Positions 1 through 10,531 of a stretch of 64,000 nucleotides of DNA are shown here, piece by piece. This DNA comes from Sphingomonas ginkgonis (GTDB lineage: Bacteria; Pseudomonadota; Alphaproteobacteria; Sphingomonadales; Sphingomonadaceae). Numbering within the stretch: the stretch's first letter is position 1; each line of letters opens with the position of its first letter. Both the position numbers and the translations under genes were made by a program. Under the pieces are notes generated by a model. The model saw nothing but the letters and a program-made list of their open reading frames with translations. It did no database searches and was not told where the DNA came from. The DNA lies in the NCBI RefSeq assembly GCF_003970925.1, contig NZ_RWJF01000001.1:1172501-1236500 (forward strand). The letters run 5' to 3'.

Positions 1-286
1 GCACGGGCTCGCCAGCTCGTCCAAGGGCCTGCTCCGGGCACCGCTCTACGTCACCTTCTTCATCGGCATGGCCTGCGTCTTCACGCTGCTCGGCGCCCTC
101 TACTCGATGATCGTCGGCGCCAACCCGCGCATGTGGTTGTTCGCGACCCTGGTCGAGGGGCAGTTCGGCCTCCTCTTCCTCTTCCTCGGCCTGCTTGGCG
201 TCCATGTCCGGCTCATCTCCGACCGCACCCGCGGCACGCCGCTGGTATTGGAGCGCGAGCGGATCAACTTCGCGCCTGAGGACTGA
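1..286 (+). CDS. GtrB-like family 2 glycosyltransferase, C-terminal end (partial)
   Basis: The reading frame is open from base 2 to the TGA at 284-286, so the gene enters from the left edge. The visible 94 residues hold two hydrophobic helices (roughly residues 15-38 and 46-65) followed by a basic segment, the usual C-terminal membrane anchor of polyprenyl-phosphate glycosyltransferases of the GtrB/DPM1 type. The catalytic domain lies outside the window. The stop overlaps the ATG of a GtrA gene (TGATG), and GtrA/GtrB pairs commonly work together to move lipid-linked sugars across the inner membrane. The family call rests mostly on that pairing and the membrane tail. Confidence 0.7.
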   Translation, partial: HGLASSSKGLLRAPLYVTFFIGMACVFTLLGALYSMIVGANPRMWLFATLVEGQFGLLFLFLGLLGVHVRLISDRTRGTPLVLERERINFAPED

Positions 287-678
287 TGGCGACGCGGTTC
301 GGGGAGGCAGTCCCGGCGCGCTGGCGCGAGCTTTGGCGTTACTATCAGGCGGGAGCCGTCAACACGCTGTTCGGCTATTCGCTCTATGCGCTGCTGGTGG
401 CGGCCGGGCTCAACCTGTTCGCGGCGCAGATCGTCAGTCACGTCACCGGCGCCGCCTTCAACTATTGGACCTTCAGCCGCCATACGTTCCGCGACCGGCA
501 AGGGTCGAAGACGCGCTTCGTCCTCGCCTATGCCGGGCAGTATCTGCTCAGCCTGGCCTGCTTCGCGCTGCTCGCGCCGCTGATCCGGTCGCCCTACCTG
601 ATCGGGCTGGTGACGATCGGGATCGTCTCATTGCTCAACTATTTCGTGCTGAAGCAACTGGTCTTCCGCCGCGCCTGA
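286..678 (+). CDS. GtrA family membrane protein
   Basis: A 130-residue protein with four predicted transmembrane helices and the family pattern: YYQAGAVNTLFGYSLYALL near residue 20, NYWTFSRHTFR near residue 60 and a C-terminal LNYFVLKQLVFR. GtrA proteins are thought to flip polyprenyl-phosphate-linked sugars, or to help the partner transferase do so, in the inner membrane. The ATG overlaps the stop of the upstream transferase by one base, so the two are probably translationally coupled. The substrate sugar cannot be told from sequence. Confidence 0.88.
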   Translation: MATRFGEAVPARWRELWRYYQAGAVNTLFGYSLYALLVAAGLNLFAAQIVSHVTGAAFNYWTFSRHTFRDRQGSKTRFVLAYAGQYLLSLACFALLAPLIRSPYLIGLVTIGIVSLLNYFVLKQLVFRRA

Positions 679-990
679 TCCGTTCGTGGCGGCGGGAGGC
701 GGACGTGGTATTGGCGCAACAGCAGTGAAGTTATTGCCGGCGGGCTGAACTTGCTTACGGCAAAATTATTCAAACTATTGAGTGCCTTAGTCTGCAACGG
801 TTGGCGTTGATGACGCGTCGGTGACGCTCGCCGCCGTCGACATTCGGCCATTTTGGCAACAGGGGAGCATTTCGTGCCTCGCCCGACGCTTTGCCGGAGG
901 ATTGCCGTTCGCGGCGACCCGCGGACTGCGGATCGGGACGGGTGACGCGCGGCCGGTCGTACCGGACCGCGAAATCAGAAGGGAGTTTCC
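679..990. other. 312-bp gene-free leader of the outer-membrane barrel gene
   Basis: No credible ORF lies here. An AT-rich patch at about 750-785 stands out from the GC-rich surroundings. It contains TTGCTT (751-756) and TATTGA (776-781) with a 19-base gap, a weak promoter candidate pointing right. AAGGGAG at 979-985 is a good ribosome-binding site for the GTG start at 991. The roughly 200-base transcribed leader this would imply could carry regulation, but I see no recognisable riboswitch. Confidence 0.4.
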
Positions 991-1854
991 GTGAAGACTA
1001 TCTGGACGAAACTGCTGGTCGGAGCCGCGGCGGCGACCGCGATCGCCAGCCCGGCGGCAGCGCGCGACGGTGCGCCCTACGTCGGCATCGAGGGCGGTGT
1101 GATCATCCCGCTCAAGTCGAAGGTGGACCGCGACTTCGGGACCGGCTGGACCGACTTCATCAAGGTCAAGCATCGGCTCGGCTACGACGTCGACGGCATC
1201 GCCGGCTACGACTTTGGCCTGTTCCGGCTCGAGGGCGAGTTCGCCTACAAGCGCGCCAAGCACAACCGCTACGAGGTCCAGTCGACCGCGACCGGAACGC
1301 TGCCGGCCGGCGTGTTCGCCGGCACCGCCTACGACGCGGAAGGCCGCACCAGCGTGCTCTCGGGCATGCTGAACGGGCTGGTCGACATCGGCGACGAGAC
1401 CCGCACCAGCTTCTATGCGGGTGGCGGCGTCGGCCTCGCCCGGGTCACCATGACCATCGGCGGCCTTGGCCCGCAGACCCTCCGCTTCCGCGACAGCGGC
1501 AAGTTCGCCTACCAGGGCATTGCCGGCTTCCGCACGGCGCTCAGCCCGAACGTCGATGCCGGCCTGAAGTATCGCTACTTCTCGACCAACCGGCTGCACG
1601 ACGACTTCGGTGGCGCGGTCGGCTACAACGGCCGTTCGACTTTCCGGTCGCACAGCGTGCTGGCGAGCCTGACCTACAGCTTCGCCTCGCCGCCGCCGCC
1701 GCCGCCGCCTCCGCCGCCCCCGCCGCCGCCGCCGCCTGCGCCCACGACGCAGACCTGCCCGGACGGTTCGGTGATCGACGTGACGGCGACCTGCCCGGCG
1801 CCGCCCCCGCCGCCCCCGCCGCCCCCGCCGCCGCCGGCTCCGGAGCGCGGCTAA
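991..1854 (+). CDS. outer-membrane beta-barrel protein with Pro-rich Cys-pair tail
   Basis: A 287-residue protein starting at a GTG with ribosome-binding site AAGGGAG five bases upstream. Residues 1-24 form a signal peptide ending in ASPAAA. Residues about 25-232 alternate glycine, aromatic and polar residues as in small OmpA/porin-like barrels (GVGLARVTM, LKYRYFSTN), and the barrel ends in a canonical aromatic strand, LASLTYSF. It is followed not by an OmpA peptidoglycan domain but by two poly-proline runs around a CPDGSVIDVTATCP segment, ending APERG. The same tail recurs in the barrels at 34166 and, diverged, 38656. Function unknown; probably structural or adhesive. Confidence 0.8.
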   Translation: MKTIWTKLLVGAAAATAIASPAAARDGAPYVGIEGGVIIPLKSKVDRDFGTGWTDFIKVKHRLGYDVDGIAGYDFGLFRLEGEFAYKRAKHNRYEVQSTATGTLPAGVFAGTAYDAEGRTSVLSGMLNGLVDIGDETRTSFYAGGGVGLARVTMTIGGLGPQTLRFRDSGKFAYQGIAGFRTALSPNVDAGLKYRYFSTNRLHDDFGGAVGYNGRSTFRSHSVLASLTYSFASPPPPPPPPPPPPPPPPAPTTQTCPDGSVIDVTATCPAPPPPPPPPPPPPAPERG

Positions 1855-1914
1855 GCGACGGTCTGGCCGGGAGCGGGCTCAGGTTCCTCCCGGTTCGGGC
1901 ATGGCAACAGACGA

Positions 1915-1949
1915 GGTCGGCGGCGCAAGCTGCCGGCCTTTTCTGTTTT
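1915..1949 (+). terminator. rho-independent terminator of the barrel gene
   Basis: A 10-bp stem (1915-1924 with 1929-1938, two G-U pairs) closes a GCAA tetraloop and is followed by TTTTCTGTTTT. It sits about 60 bases after the stop at 1854 and points right. Confidence 0.85.
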
Positions 1950-1971
1950 CGGGTGAGGTATGGAAAACGCG

Positions 1972-2862
1972 CTAGCCGCGCGGGGCGGCGATGGTCACCG
2001 CGGCGGCCGCGACCCGGGCGGTGAACGGAGTCTCCGGCCCGAGCTCCCCGTCGATCGAGACCTTGAGCCGGGGCCGGGTGGTGATCCGCAGCTCGCGGCC
2101 GTGGAACTCGCGCACGGTCTGGCGCCGGCTGCGGTGGCGGAGCGCCGAGGCGGCATAGTTGATCCCCAACCCCACCAGGCTCCGCCCCTCGACCGCCTGG
2201 ACGACGATCTCGCCGCTCTCGACGCTGGCGCTGTCGATCAGCTCGACCCCGCCATGGAAGCGTCCATTGGCGATCCGCACCTCGGTCGCCCACAGGCGGT
2301 GGCGCTGGCTGCCATCCTCGACCACCAGCCGGAAGGCGCGGAAGCTGGCCGCCGACCAGCCGGCCCAGAGGAGATAGCCCAGGCGGCCGAGACTGCGCTT
2401 CAGCCCGTGCGGCACCGTCTCGGCGACCTTGGGAGCGAGCCCCAGCGCGGCGTTGTTGAGGAAATAGTCGTCCTCGATCTGGCCGAGGTCGATCTTGCGC
2501 GGCGCCCCGTCGTGGATCACCGCCACCGCGCCGGGCAGGTCGAGCGGGATCCCCATGGTGCGCGCGAAGCTGTTGGCGGTCCCCAGCGGGAGCAGCGCGA
2601 AGATGGAGTCCTTGCCGACGAAATGGTCGATGTTCTCGCTGAGCGTGCCGTCACCACCCCCCAGGATCACCATCTCGGCTCCGGTCTCGATGGCAGCGAT
2701 CACCTTGCCGTCGATCTGCTCGGGATCGCTCACCGCCTCGGCGGCAGTGAGTTCGATCCCGGCCTCGACCAGCCGGCTTCGCGCCTCCTCGAACGCGTCG
2801 GCGCCGCGGCGGCTGGCGGCATTGACGATGAGGACGGCGCGGCGTGGAAGTGTATGGGTCAT
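1972..2862 (-). CDS. diacylglycerol kinase/YegS-type lipid kinase
   Basis: A 296-residue protein with the DAGK catalytic-domain pattern: an N-terminal strand RRAVLIVNAASRRG, the nucleotide-binding GGGDGT at residues 68-73 and PLGTANSFARTMG about 20 residues later. Such kinases phosphorylate diacylglycerol, sphingoid or related lipids at the inner face of the membrane; the substrate is not predictable. I chose the ATG at 2862 because homology-like sequence begins there; an in-frame ATG at 2889 would add nine residues, and neither has a strong ribosome-binding site. It is divergent from the MATE gene. Confidence 0.87.
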   Translation of the reverse strand: MTHTLPRRAVLIVNAASRRGADAFEEARSRLVEAGIELTAAEAVSDPEQIDGKVIAAIETGAEMVILGGGDGTLSENIDHFVGKDSIFALLPLGTANSFARTMGIPLDLPGAVAVIHDGAPRKIDLGQIEDDYFLNNAALGLAPKVAETVPHGLKRSLGRLGYLLWAGWSAASFRAFRLVVEDGSQRHRLWATEVRIANGRFHGGVELIDSASVESGEIVVQAVEGRSLVGLGINYAASALRHRSRRQTVREFHGRELRITTRPRLKVSIDGELGPETPFTARVAAAAVTIAAPRG

Positions 2863-2922
2863 GGCGGTGGAATGAACCAGCGGGCACATCTTTCCGTTGG
2901 ACGCGGACGCAAGGAGAGCTGA

Positions 2923-4386
2923 ATGGCGACACGAGCCATGTCACAGGGACGCGGACGCCACGACCTCACGCAGGGGCCGATCACCCGCACCCTGCTGCTG
3001 TTCATGCTGCCGACTCTCGGCTCCTCTATCCTGCAATCGCTGAACGCCTCGATCAACACCATCTGGGTCGGGCGGATGCTCGGCGAGCAGGCGCTGGCGG
3101 CGACCAGCAACGCCAATACCGTGATGTTCCTGCTCCTCGCCTTCGTGTTCGGGTTCGGTATGGCGGCGACGATCCTGATCGGCCAGTCGTTCGGCCGCCG
3201 CGACGTCGAGGCTGCCAGGCGGGTGATCGGGACTGCGGTCGCCGCCTTCTTCGCGGTGGCGGTGGCGATGAGCGCGATCGGCTACGTCCTCGCGCCGCGG
3301 ATCCTCGGCTGGCTGGCGACCCCGGCCCCGGCGGTCCCGCTCGCGCTGGCCTATCTTCGCGTCATCTTTCTCGGCATGCCCGCGGCGCTCACCTTGGCGA
3401 TGCTGATGATGGCGATCCGCGGCTCGGGTGACAGCCTGACGCCGCTGTGGTTCATGGGGCTGTCGGTAGTGCTCGACAGCGGGCTCAACCCCGTCTTCAT
3501 CGCCGGTCTCGGCCCCGCCCCGAAGCTCGGCATCGCCGGAGCGGCGACTGCGACCCTGATCGCCAACTGGGTGGCGCTGGCGGCGCTGATCGGCTGGACC
3601 TATCTCCGCGACCTGCCGCTGCGGCTGCGCGGGGCGGAGCTGCGCTTCCTCCTCCCCGATCCCGCGTTGCTCCGGACCATAATCACCAAGGGGCTGCCGA
3701 TGGGGCTGCAGATGATCGCCGTCTCGGCTTCGGCGATGACGATGTTCGGGCTGGTCAATCGCCAGGGCGTCGACACTACCGCGGCGTTCGGCGTCGCGCT
3801 CCAGCTGTGGACCTATGTCCAGATGCCGGCGATGGCAGTCGGCGCGGCGGTCTCGACCATGGTCGCGCAGAACATCGGCGCGGGCCAGTGGGACCGGGTT
3901 GGCAAGGTGACCAACAGCGGGATCGGGATCACGCTCGCGGTGACCGGCGTGATGGTTGTTCTGCTCGCGCTCGCCGACCGCACGGTGCTCGCCCTCTTTC
4001 TCGGCGGGAACAGCCCGGCGTTGCCGATCGCCCGCCACATCCAGCTGCTCGGTACCTGGGGGTATCTCCTGTTCGGGGTGACGATGGTGATCTTCGGCAC
4101 GGTCCGCGCCAACGGTGCGGTGATCCCGCCGCTGATCATTCTCGCGGTCGGGCTGCTGCCGATCCGGATCGGCTTCGCCACACTGGCGCAGCGCTGGATC
4201 GGTCCCGACGCGCTGTGGCTCAGCCTGCCGATCGCCTCGGCGGCCAACCTCGTGCTTGCGCTCGCCTATTATCGCAGCGGACGCTGGCGCAAGGCGCACA
4301 TCGACGTGCCCCCCGAGCCCGAGGAGTGCGTGGAGCAGAGCGTCTCCACCATGGACCCGGGAGGTCGGCTGCATCCGACTGGATGA
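2923..4386 (+). CDS. MATE family multidrug/Na+ efflux transporter
   Basis: A 487-residue inner-membrane protein with about twelve hydrophobic helices and MATE landmarks: GPITRTLLLFMLPTLGSSIL at the start of helix 1, MFLLLAFVFGFGMAATILIG in helix 2, and a second half-repeat beginning near TIITKGLPMGLQMIAVSASA. MATE proteins export cationic drugs and metabolites using Na+ or H+ gradients. The ATG at 2923 has AAGGAGAG just upstream. The C-terminus carries an acidic, likely cytoplasmic tail. Substrate not predictable. Confidence 0.9.
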   Translation: MATRAMSQGRGRHDLTQGPITRTLLLFMLPTLGSSILQSLNASINTIWVGRMLGEQALAATSNANTVMFLLLAFVFGFGMAATILIGQSFGRRDVEAARRVIGTAVAAFFAVAVAMSAIGYVLAPRILGWLATPAPAVPLALAYLRVIFLGMPAALTLAMLMMAIRGSGDSLTPLWFMGLSVVLDSGLNPVFIAGLGPAPKLGIAGAATATLIANWVALAALIGWTYLRDLPLRLRGAELRFLLPDPALLRTIITKGLPMGLQMIAVSASAMTMFGLVNRQGVDTTAAFGVALQLWTYVQMPAMAVGAAVSTMVAQNIGAGQWDRVGKVTNSGIGITLAVTGVMVVLLALADRTVLALFLGGNSPALPIARHIQLLGTWGYLLFGVTMVIFGTVRANGAVIPPLIILAVGLLPIRIGFATLAQRWIGPDALWLSLPIASAANLVLALAYYRSGRWRKAHIDVPPEPEECVEQSVSTMDPGGRLHPTG

Positions 4387-4405
4387 GCCGCGGCGGCCGC
4401 GCTAG

Positions 4406-6840
<2,435 letters not shown>

Positions 6841-6869
6841 CCCTATTTCTACCGGGAGCGCCTAGGCCC

Positions 6870-9125
6870 ATGCCGACACGGGACGAGGTGGGCAGGGGCA
6901 TGGCGAGTGCGGCGCTGGGCGGAGTGGCGGACGAGGGAGTGCGGGCTCGCTCGACGCGATGGCGCTTCGTCGCCACCATCTTTCTCGGCAGCTTCCTCCT
7001 GTTCCTGGTCCAGCCGCTGGTCGCCCGTCTGGCGCTGCCGCGGCTCGGCGGTGCGCCGGCGGTGTGGAATTCGGCGATGCTGGTCTACCAGGCGCTGCTG
7101 CTCGCCGGCTACGCCTATGCCCATCTCCTCTCCCGTCTCGCGCCGCGCACCCAGGCCGGCGTTCACCTCGCGCTGTTCGGCCTCGCCGCGCTGACCCTGC
7201 CGATCGGGTTGAGCGGCATGGAGATGGCGCCCGATGCCAACCCGCTGGTGTGGGTCCCATGGCTCCTGCTGGTTTCGATCGGGCCGATCTTCTTCGTCGT
7301 CTCCGCGCAGGCGCCGCTCATTCAGCGCTGGTTCGCGATGGCCGGCGGCGGCGATCCCTATCCGCTCTACGCCGCGTCCAACCTCGGCAGCTTCGCCGGC
7401 CTGCTCGCCTACCCGCTGCTGGCCGAGCCGCTGACGGCGCTTGCCGAGCAGCGGGTCGGCTGGAGCATCGGCTTCGGCCTGCTCGCCCTGGCGGTCGCCG
7501 GCTGCGCGACGGCGCTCCCGAAGAGCGTCGCGGAGGAGGCCGCGATCGAGACCGGCCCGCGTCCGACCACGCGGCAGGTCGCCCGCTGGATGCTACTGGC
7601 GGCAATACCCTCGGGGCTGATCCTGTCGACCACGCTCCACCTCACCACCGATATCGTCGCCATGCCGCTGATCTGGGTGGTGCCGCTCGGTCTCTACCTG
7701 CTGAGCTTCGTCGCCGCCTTTGCGCCCGACCGCCGCGCCGCCGCGCTGATCGGGCGGATCACGCCCTTCGCCCTGCTGATCGCCGGTATCGCCGCCTTCC
7801 TGCCCAGCACCATGCCGGCGATTACCGGGGCCTTTGCGCTGGCGACCCTGCTGGCGCTCTTCACCGTCTCGGTCTCGCTGCACGGCCAGCTGTTCGACGA
7901 GCGCCCGGCGGCCGAGCACCTCACCCGCTTCTATCTCGCCATGTCGGCCGGCGGTGTGCTCGGCGGCTTGTTCTGCGCCCTGCTCGCGCCCTTGCTGTTC
8001 GACTGGACCTACGAGCATCCGATCCTGCTGTTTGCCGCCGCCTGCCTGCTGGCGCCGGTCAGCCCGTTTGAGGCGACCCGCCGCTGGTGGTCGCGCGAGC
8101 CGCTGGCAACCCGGGTCGGGCTGATCGGCGGAAGCGCGCTGTTTCTTCTTTCCATCTGGGGCAAGGGCGAGAGTTCGACCGCGGATGGGTTAGAGGAGCT
8201 CGCCTCGGGCGGGATCATCATCGCAACCGCGGTGGTCGCCATCGGCAACCGGCTGCTCTACCCCGCCGCGCTCGGCGCGCTGATGCTCTGCTATGGCGGG
8301 TGGGACATGCTGACCTGGTCGATCCAGCCGGGCCGGATGAGCCGCAGCTTCTTCGGCGTCTACGCGGTCCGGCCGTCGGGCAAGGACGCGCGGATGCTGG
8401 TCCACGGAACCACGCTGCACGGCATCCAGAACCTGGGCAGCCCGGCGCGCGAGCGGATGCCGACCAGCTACTATGCGCCGCTGTCGGGCGTAGGCATCGC
8501 CATGCGGACTCTGCCCGCAAGCGCACGGGTCGATGTGGTCGGGCTCGGCTCGGGCACGCTGAGCTGCTACTCCCGCCCCGGTCAGCAGTGGCAATTCTTC
8601 GAAATCGACCCGGTGATCGCCGAGATCGCCAACGATCCCCGGCGCTTCACCTTCCTCTCCCACTGCCTGCCCAATCCCCGCATCAACATCGGCGACGCCC
8701 GGCTGACGCTCGCCCGCCAGCCTTCCGCAAGCGCCGACCTGCTGGTGGTCGACGCTTTCTCCTCGGACAGCGTGCCGATGCACCTGCTCACCCGCGAGGC
8801 CTTCCAGGTCTACCAGCGGGTGCTGGCGCCGGGCGGGCTGCTGATGGTCCACATCTCCAATCGCTACCTCGACCTCCAGCCTGTGCTGGCGGCAGCGGCG
8901 CGGGAGGGCGGCTGGTCCACCGCCTATCGCCGCTACCGGCTGACCCCGGCGGAAGCCGCGCTCAACTATGCCGGTTCGGACTGGGTGGCGTTCAGCCGGA
9001 GCCCGGAACGGGTCTATCAGCTGCAGCGCGGATCGGGGGTCGAATGGCGCACGCTGGCGGAGCGCCCGGGGTTCGAGGCCTGGACCGACGATCATGCGAG
9101 CGTCCTGCCGATCGTCCGCTGGTAG
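6870..9125 (+). CDS. membrane-anchored spermidine-synthase-like protein
   Basis: A 751-residue two-part protein. The N-terminal ~470 residues contain about ten to twelve hydrophobic helices. The C-terminal ~230 residues form a class I methyltransferase-like polyamine-synthase domain with VVGLGSGTLSCYSRPG (SAM-site glycine motif), FFEIDPVIAEIA and DLLVVDAFSSDSVPMHLLT. This 'fused MFS/spermidine synthase' architecture is common in bacteria but its substrate is unproven. The start at 6870 is tentative; an ATG at 6900 is an alternative. The preceding gene ends 29 bases upstream. Confidence 0.8.
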   Translation: MPTRDEVGRGMASAALGGVADEGVRARSTRWRFVATIFLGSFLLFLVQPLVARLALPRLGGAPAVWNSAMLVYQALLLAGYAYAHLLSRLAPRTQAGVHLALFGLAALTLPIGLSGMEMAPDANPLVWVPWLLLVSIGPIFFVVSAQAPLIQRWFAMAGGGDPYPLYAASNLGSFAGLLAYPLLAEPLTALAEQRVGWSIGFGLLALAVAGCATALPKSVAEEAAIETGPRPTTRQVARWMLLAAIPSGLILSTTLHLTTDIVAMPLIWVVPLGLYLLSFVAAFAPDRRAAALIGRITPFALLIAGIAAFLPSTMPAITGAFALATLLALFTVSVSLHGQLFDERPAAEHLTRFYLAMSAGGVLGGLFCALLAPLLFDWTYEHPILLFAAACLLAPVSPFEATRRWWSREPLATRVGLIGGSALFLLSIWGKGESSTADGLEELASGGIIIATAVVAIGNRLLYPAALGALMLCYGGWDMLTWSIQPGRMSRSFFGVYAVRPSGKDARMLVHGTTLHGIQNLGSPARERMPTSYYAPLSGVGIAMRTLPASARVDVVGLGSGTLSCYSRPGQQWQFFEIDPVIAEIANDPRRFTFLSHCLPNPRINIGDARLTLARQPSASADLLVVDAFSSDSVPMHLLTREAFQVYQRVLAPGGLLMVHISNRYLDLQPVLAAAAREGGWSTAYRRYRLTPAEAALNYAGSDWVAFSRSPERVYQLQRGSGVEWRTLAERPGFEAWTDDHASVLPIVRW

Positions 9126-9162
9126 GCTTGCCCGCGGCGGCGAGCTCGGCCACGAGGCGCGG

Positions 9163-9747
9163 ATGAGCGAGACCCTCATTAAAACCGAGCGGCTGCGGCT
9201 GCGGACCTGGGACGCGGCGGATGTCGATCCCTTCATGGCGGCGACCAATACGCCTGCGGTCCTGCGCTGGCTGAACGGGGTGCAGGAGCGACCCTTCTAC
9301 GAGGCAATGCGAAGCCGCATCGACGCCTGCCAGCGCGAGCACGGCCATGGCTTCTGGATCGTCGAGCGCAAGGCGGACGGCGTGATCCTCGGCTTCTGCG
9401 GGCTGAAGCGGGTCAATGCGCCGGGCGCGCCCAACCCGGACGCGTTCGAGATCGGCTGGCGGTTCCGCGAGGATGCCTGGGGGCAGGGCTATGCCAAGGA
9501 AGCCGCGATCGGCACGCTCGACCATGCCTTCGGCCCGCTCGGCGCGACGGAGGTGATCGCGATGACGGTCGCGGGCAACCGCGCCAGCTGGGGCCTGATG
9601 GAGCGGCTGGGCATGTCGCGCCGCGCCGACCTCGACTTCACGGACACGCGGTTCCCCGACCCGGGCGACCTCAATCCTACCATCCAATATGCGATGCGCG
9701 CCGCCGACTGGCCGCGGGCGCGCGCGGCGCTGGAGCCGGGAAGCTAG
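9163..9747 (+). CDS. GNAT family N-acetyltransferase, RimJ/RimL type
   Basis: A 194-residue protein with the RimJ/RimL-like opening TERLRLRTWDAADVDPF, the acetyl-CoA segment EIGWRFREDAWGQGYAKEA (Q/RxxGxG/A type) and the C-terminal AGNRASWGLMERLGM. Members acetylate N-terminal amines of ribosomal proteins or small-molecule amines; the target here is unknown. The ATG at 9163 begins 38 bases after the preceding stop. Its stop overlaps that of the convergent lipoprotein gene by four bases. Confidence 0.9.
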   Translation: MSETLIKTERLRLRTWDAADVDPFMAATNTPAVLRWLNGVQERPFYEAMRSRIDACQREHGHGFWIVERKADGVILGFCGLKRVNAPGAPNPDAFEIGWRFREDAWGQGYAKEAAIGTLDHAFGPLGATEVIAMTVAGNRASWGLMERLGMSRRADLDFTDTRFPDPGDLNPTIQYAMRAADWPRARAALEPGS

Positions 9748-10244
9748 CCGCCGAGCCGCCGCCGGACCGCCCCGGCACGGTCGCTCTGCCGATCGTCGAT
9801 CCGGCGGATCTCCGCGGCACCCTGCTGGATCGCGTTGAGATCGCCGGGCGCGATCGTGTCCGCGCGCTGCAGCGCGTCCGCGGCAAGTGAATCGATGTCA
9901 CCCAGCGCGGTGGCCACCGGCCGCCGGGCCGCTTCCGCGGCGGACAGCGCCTGCTGCGCCACGATCCAGCCTTCGCTGCCCGCCGCGCCGGCACCCCCGG
10001 CCAGCCGCTCGGCGGCAGCAATGAGCGGCTCGAACTGACCGTCGCCGGCGCGGGCCTGGCCGACCAGCGCCGCGACCCGGCTGCTGGTGGTGCCCGAGGC
10101 CGGGCCGGACACGACCTCGCTGGCGATCGGCACGCGTGGATCGATCGCTTCTGCGGCGCGCGGGGCCAGCGACGGCAGCCCGCGCGGCGAGGCGCAGGCA
10201 GCGAGGCTGAGGCAGGTCAGGGCGGCGAGGAAGGCGGGACGCAT
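9744..10244 (-). CDS. hypothetical lipoprotein
   Basis: A 166-residue protein with a lipoprotein signal peptide: MRPAFLAALTCLSLAAC, lipobox LAAC with Cys17. The mature part is Ala-rich and predicted helical (APRAAEAIDPRVPIASEV, AAERLAGGAGAAG, QQALSAAEAARRP) with no enzymatic motif. It is probably anchored to the periplasmic face of a membrane. I chose the ATG at 10244 because it starts the signal peptide; the longer open frame to 10310 would bury it. I do not recognise a family. Confidence 0.7.
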   Translation of the reverse strand: MRPAFLAALTCLSLAACASPRGLPSLAPRAAEAIDPRVPIASEVVSGPASGTTSSRVAALVGQARAGDGQFEPLIAAAERLAGGAGAAGSEGWIVAQQALSAAEAARRPVATALGDIDSLAADALQRADTIAPGDLNAIQQGAAEIRRIDDRQSDRAGAVRRRLGG

Positions 10245-10336
10245 GGGCAGGGGATAGGCATGGCGGAATATCGGCGCAATGCGGCAAAGCGGGGTTGCGC
10301 CGCCCGGCATGCTCGCCTAGATGGCCCTCGGCTCAG

Positions 10337-10413
10337 GCGCCCGTAGCTCAGCTGGATAGAGCATCAGACTACGAATCTGAGGGTCGGACGTTCGAATCGT
10401 TCCGGGCGCGCCA
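10337..10413 (+). tRNA. tRNA-Arg (anticodon ACG)
   Basis: A full cloverleaf of 77 bases with encoded CCA. The acceptor stem GCGCCCG (10337-10343) pairs with CGGGCGC (10403-10409), the D arm is GCTC/GAGC, the anticodon stem TCAGA/TCTGA encloses CTACGAA with ACG at 10371-10373, and the T loop is TTCGAAT. G10410 is the discriminator. ACG would be edited to ICG and read CGU/CGC/CGA. Confidence 0.97.
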
Positions 10414-10531
10414 TTTTCCTCCCTGTTCGTCGCCGCCACTGTTTCCCAACGGTCACAGTCGGCGCGCTTCATCGTCCGTTCGGAAATGCGGGCCTATGCC
10501 GCCGCGGACCTTGGCGGCATTTCAGCGGGTT

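Noticed and set aside
1690..1850. Possible simple-sequence (CCG/CCC) contingency tract in the poly-proline tail
   Set aside because: The codons mix CCG, CCC and CCT and the frame is kept in all three copies, so slip-strand phase variation is not indicated, though length variation between strains is possible.
2941..4374. 477-codon open frame on the minus strand
   Set aside because: It lies exactly opposite the MATE gene, is rich in His, Arg, Asp and Gln, and has no domain; it is a GC-bias shadow.
10295..10531. Upstream extension of the L,D-transpeptidase reading frame, including a VAQLDRASDYESEGR-like peptide
   Set aside because: This peptide is the well-known false translation of a tRNA-Arg gene; the frame passes through 10337-10413. 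The signal peptide begins at 10532 (or 10496).
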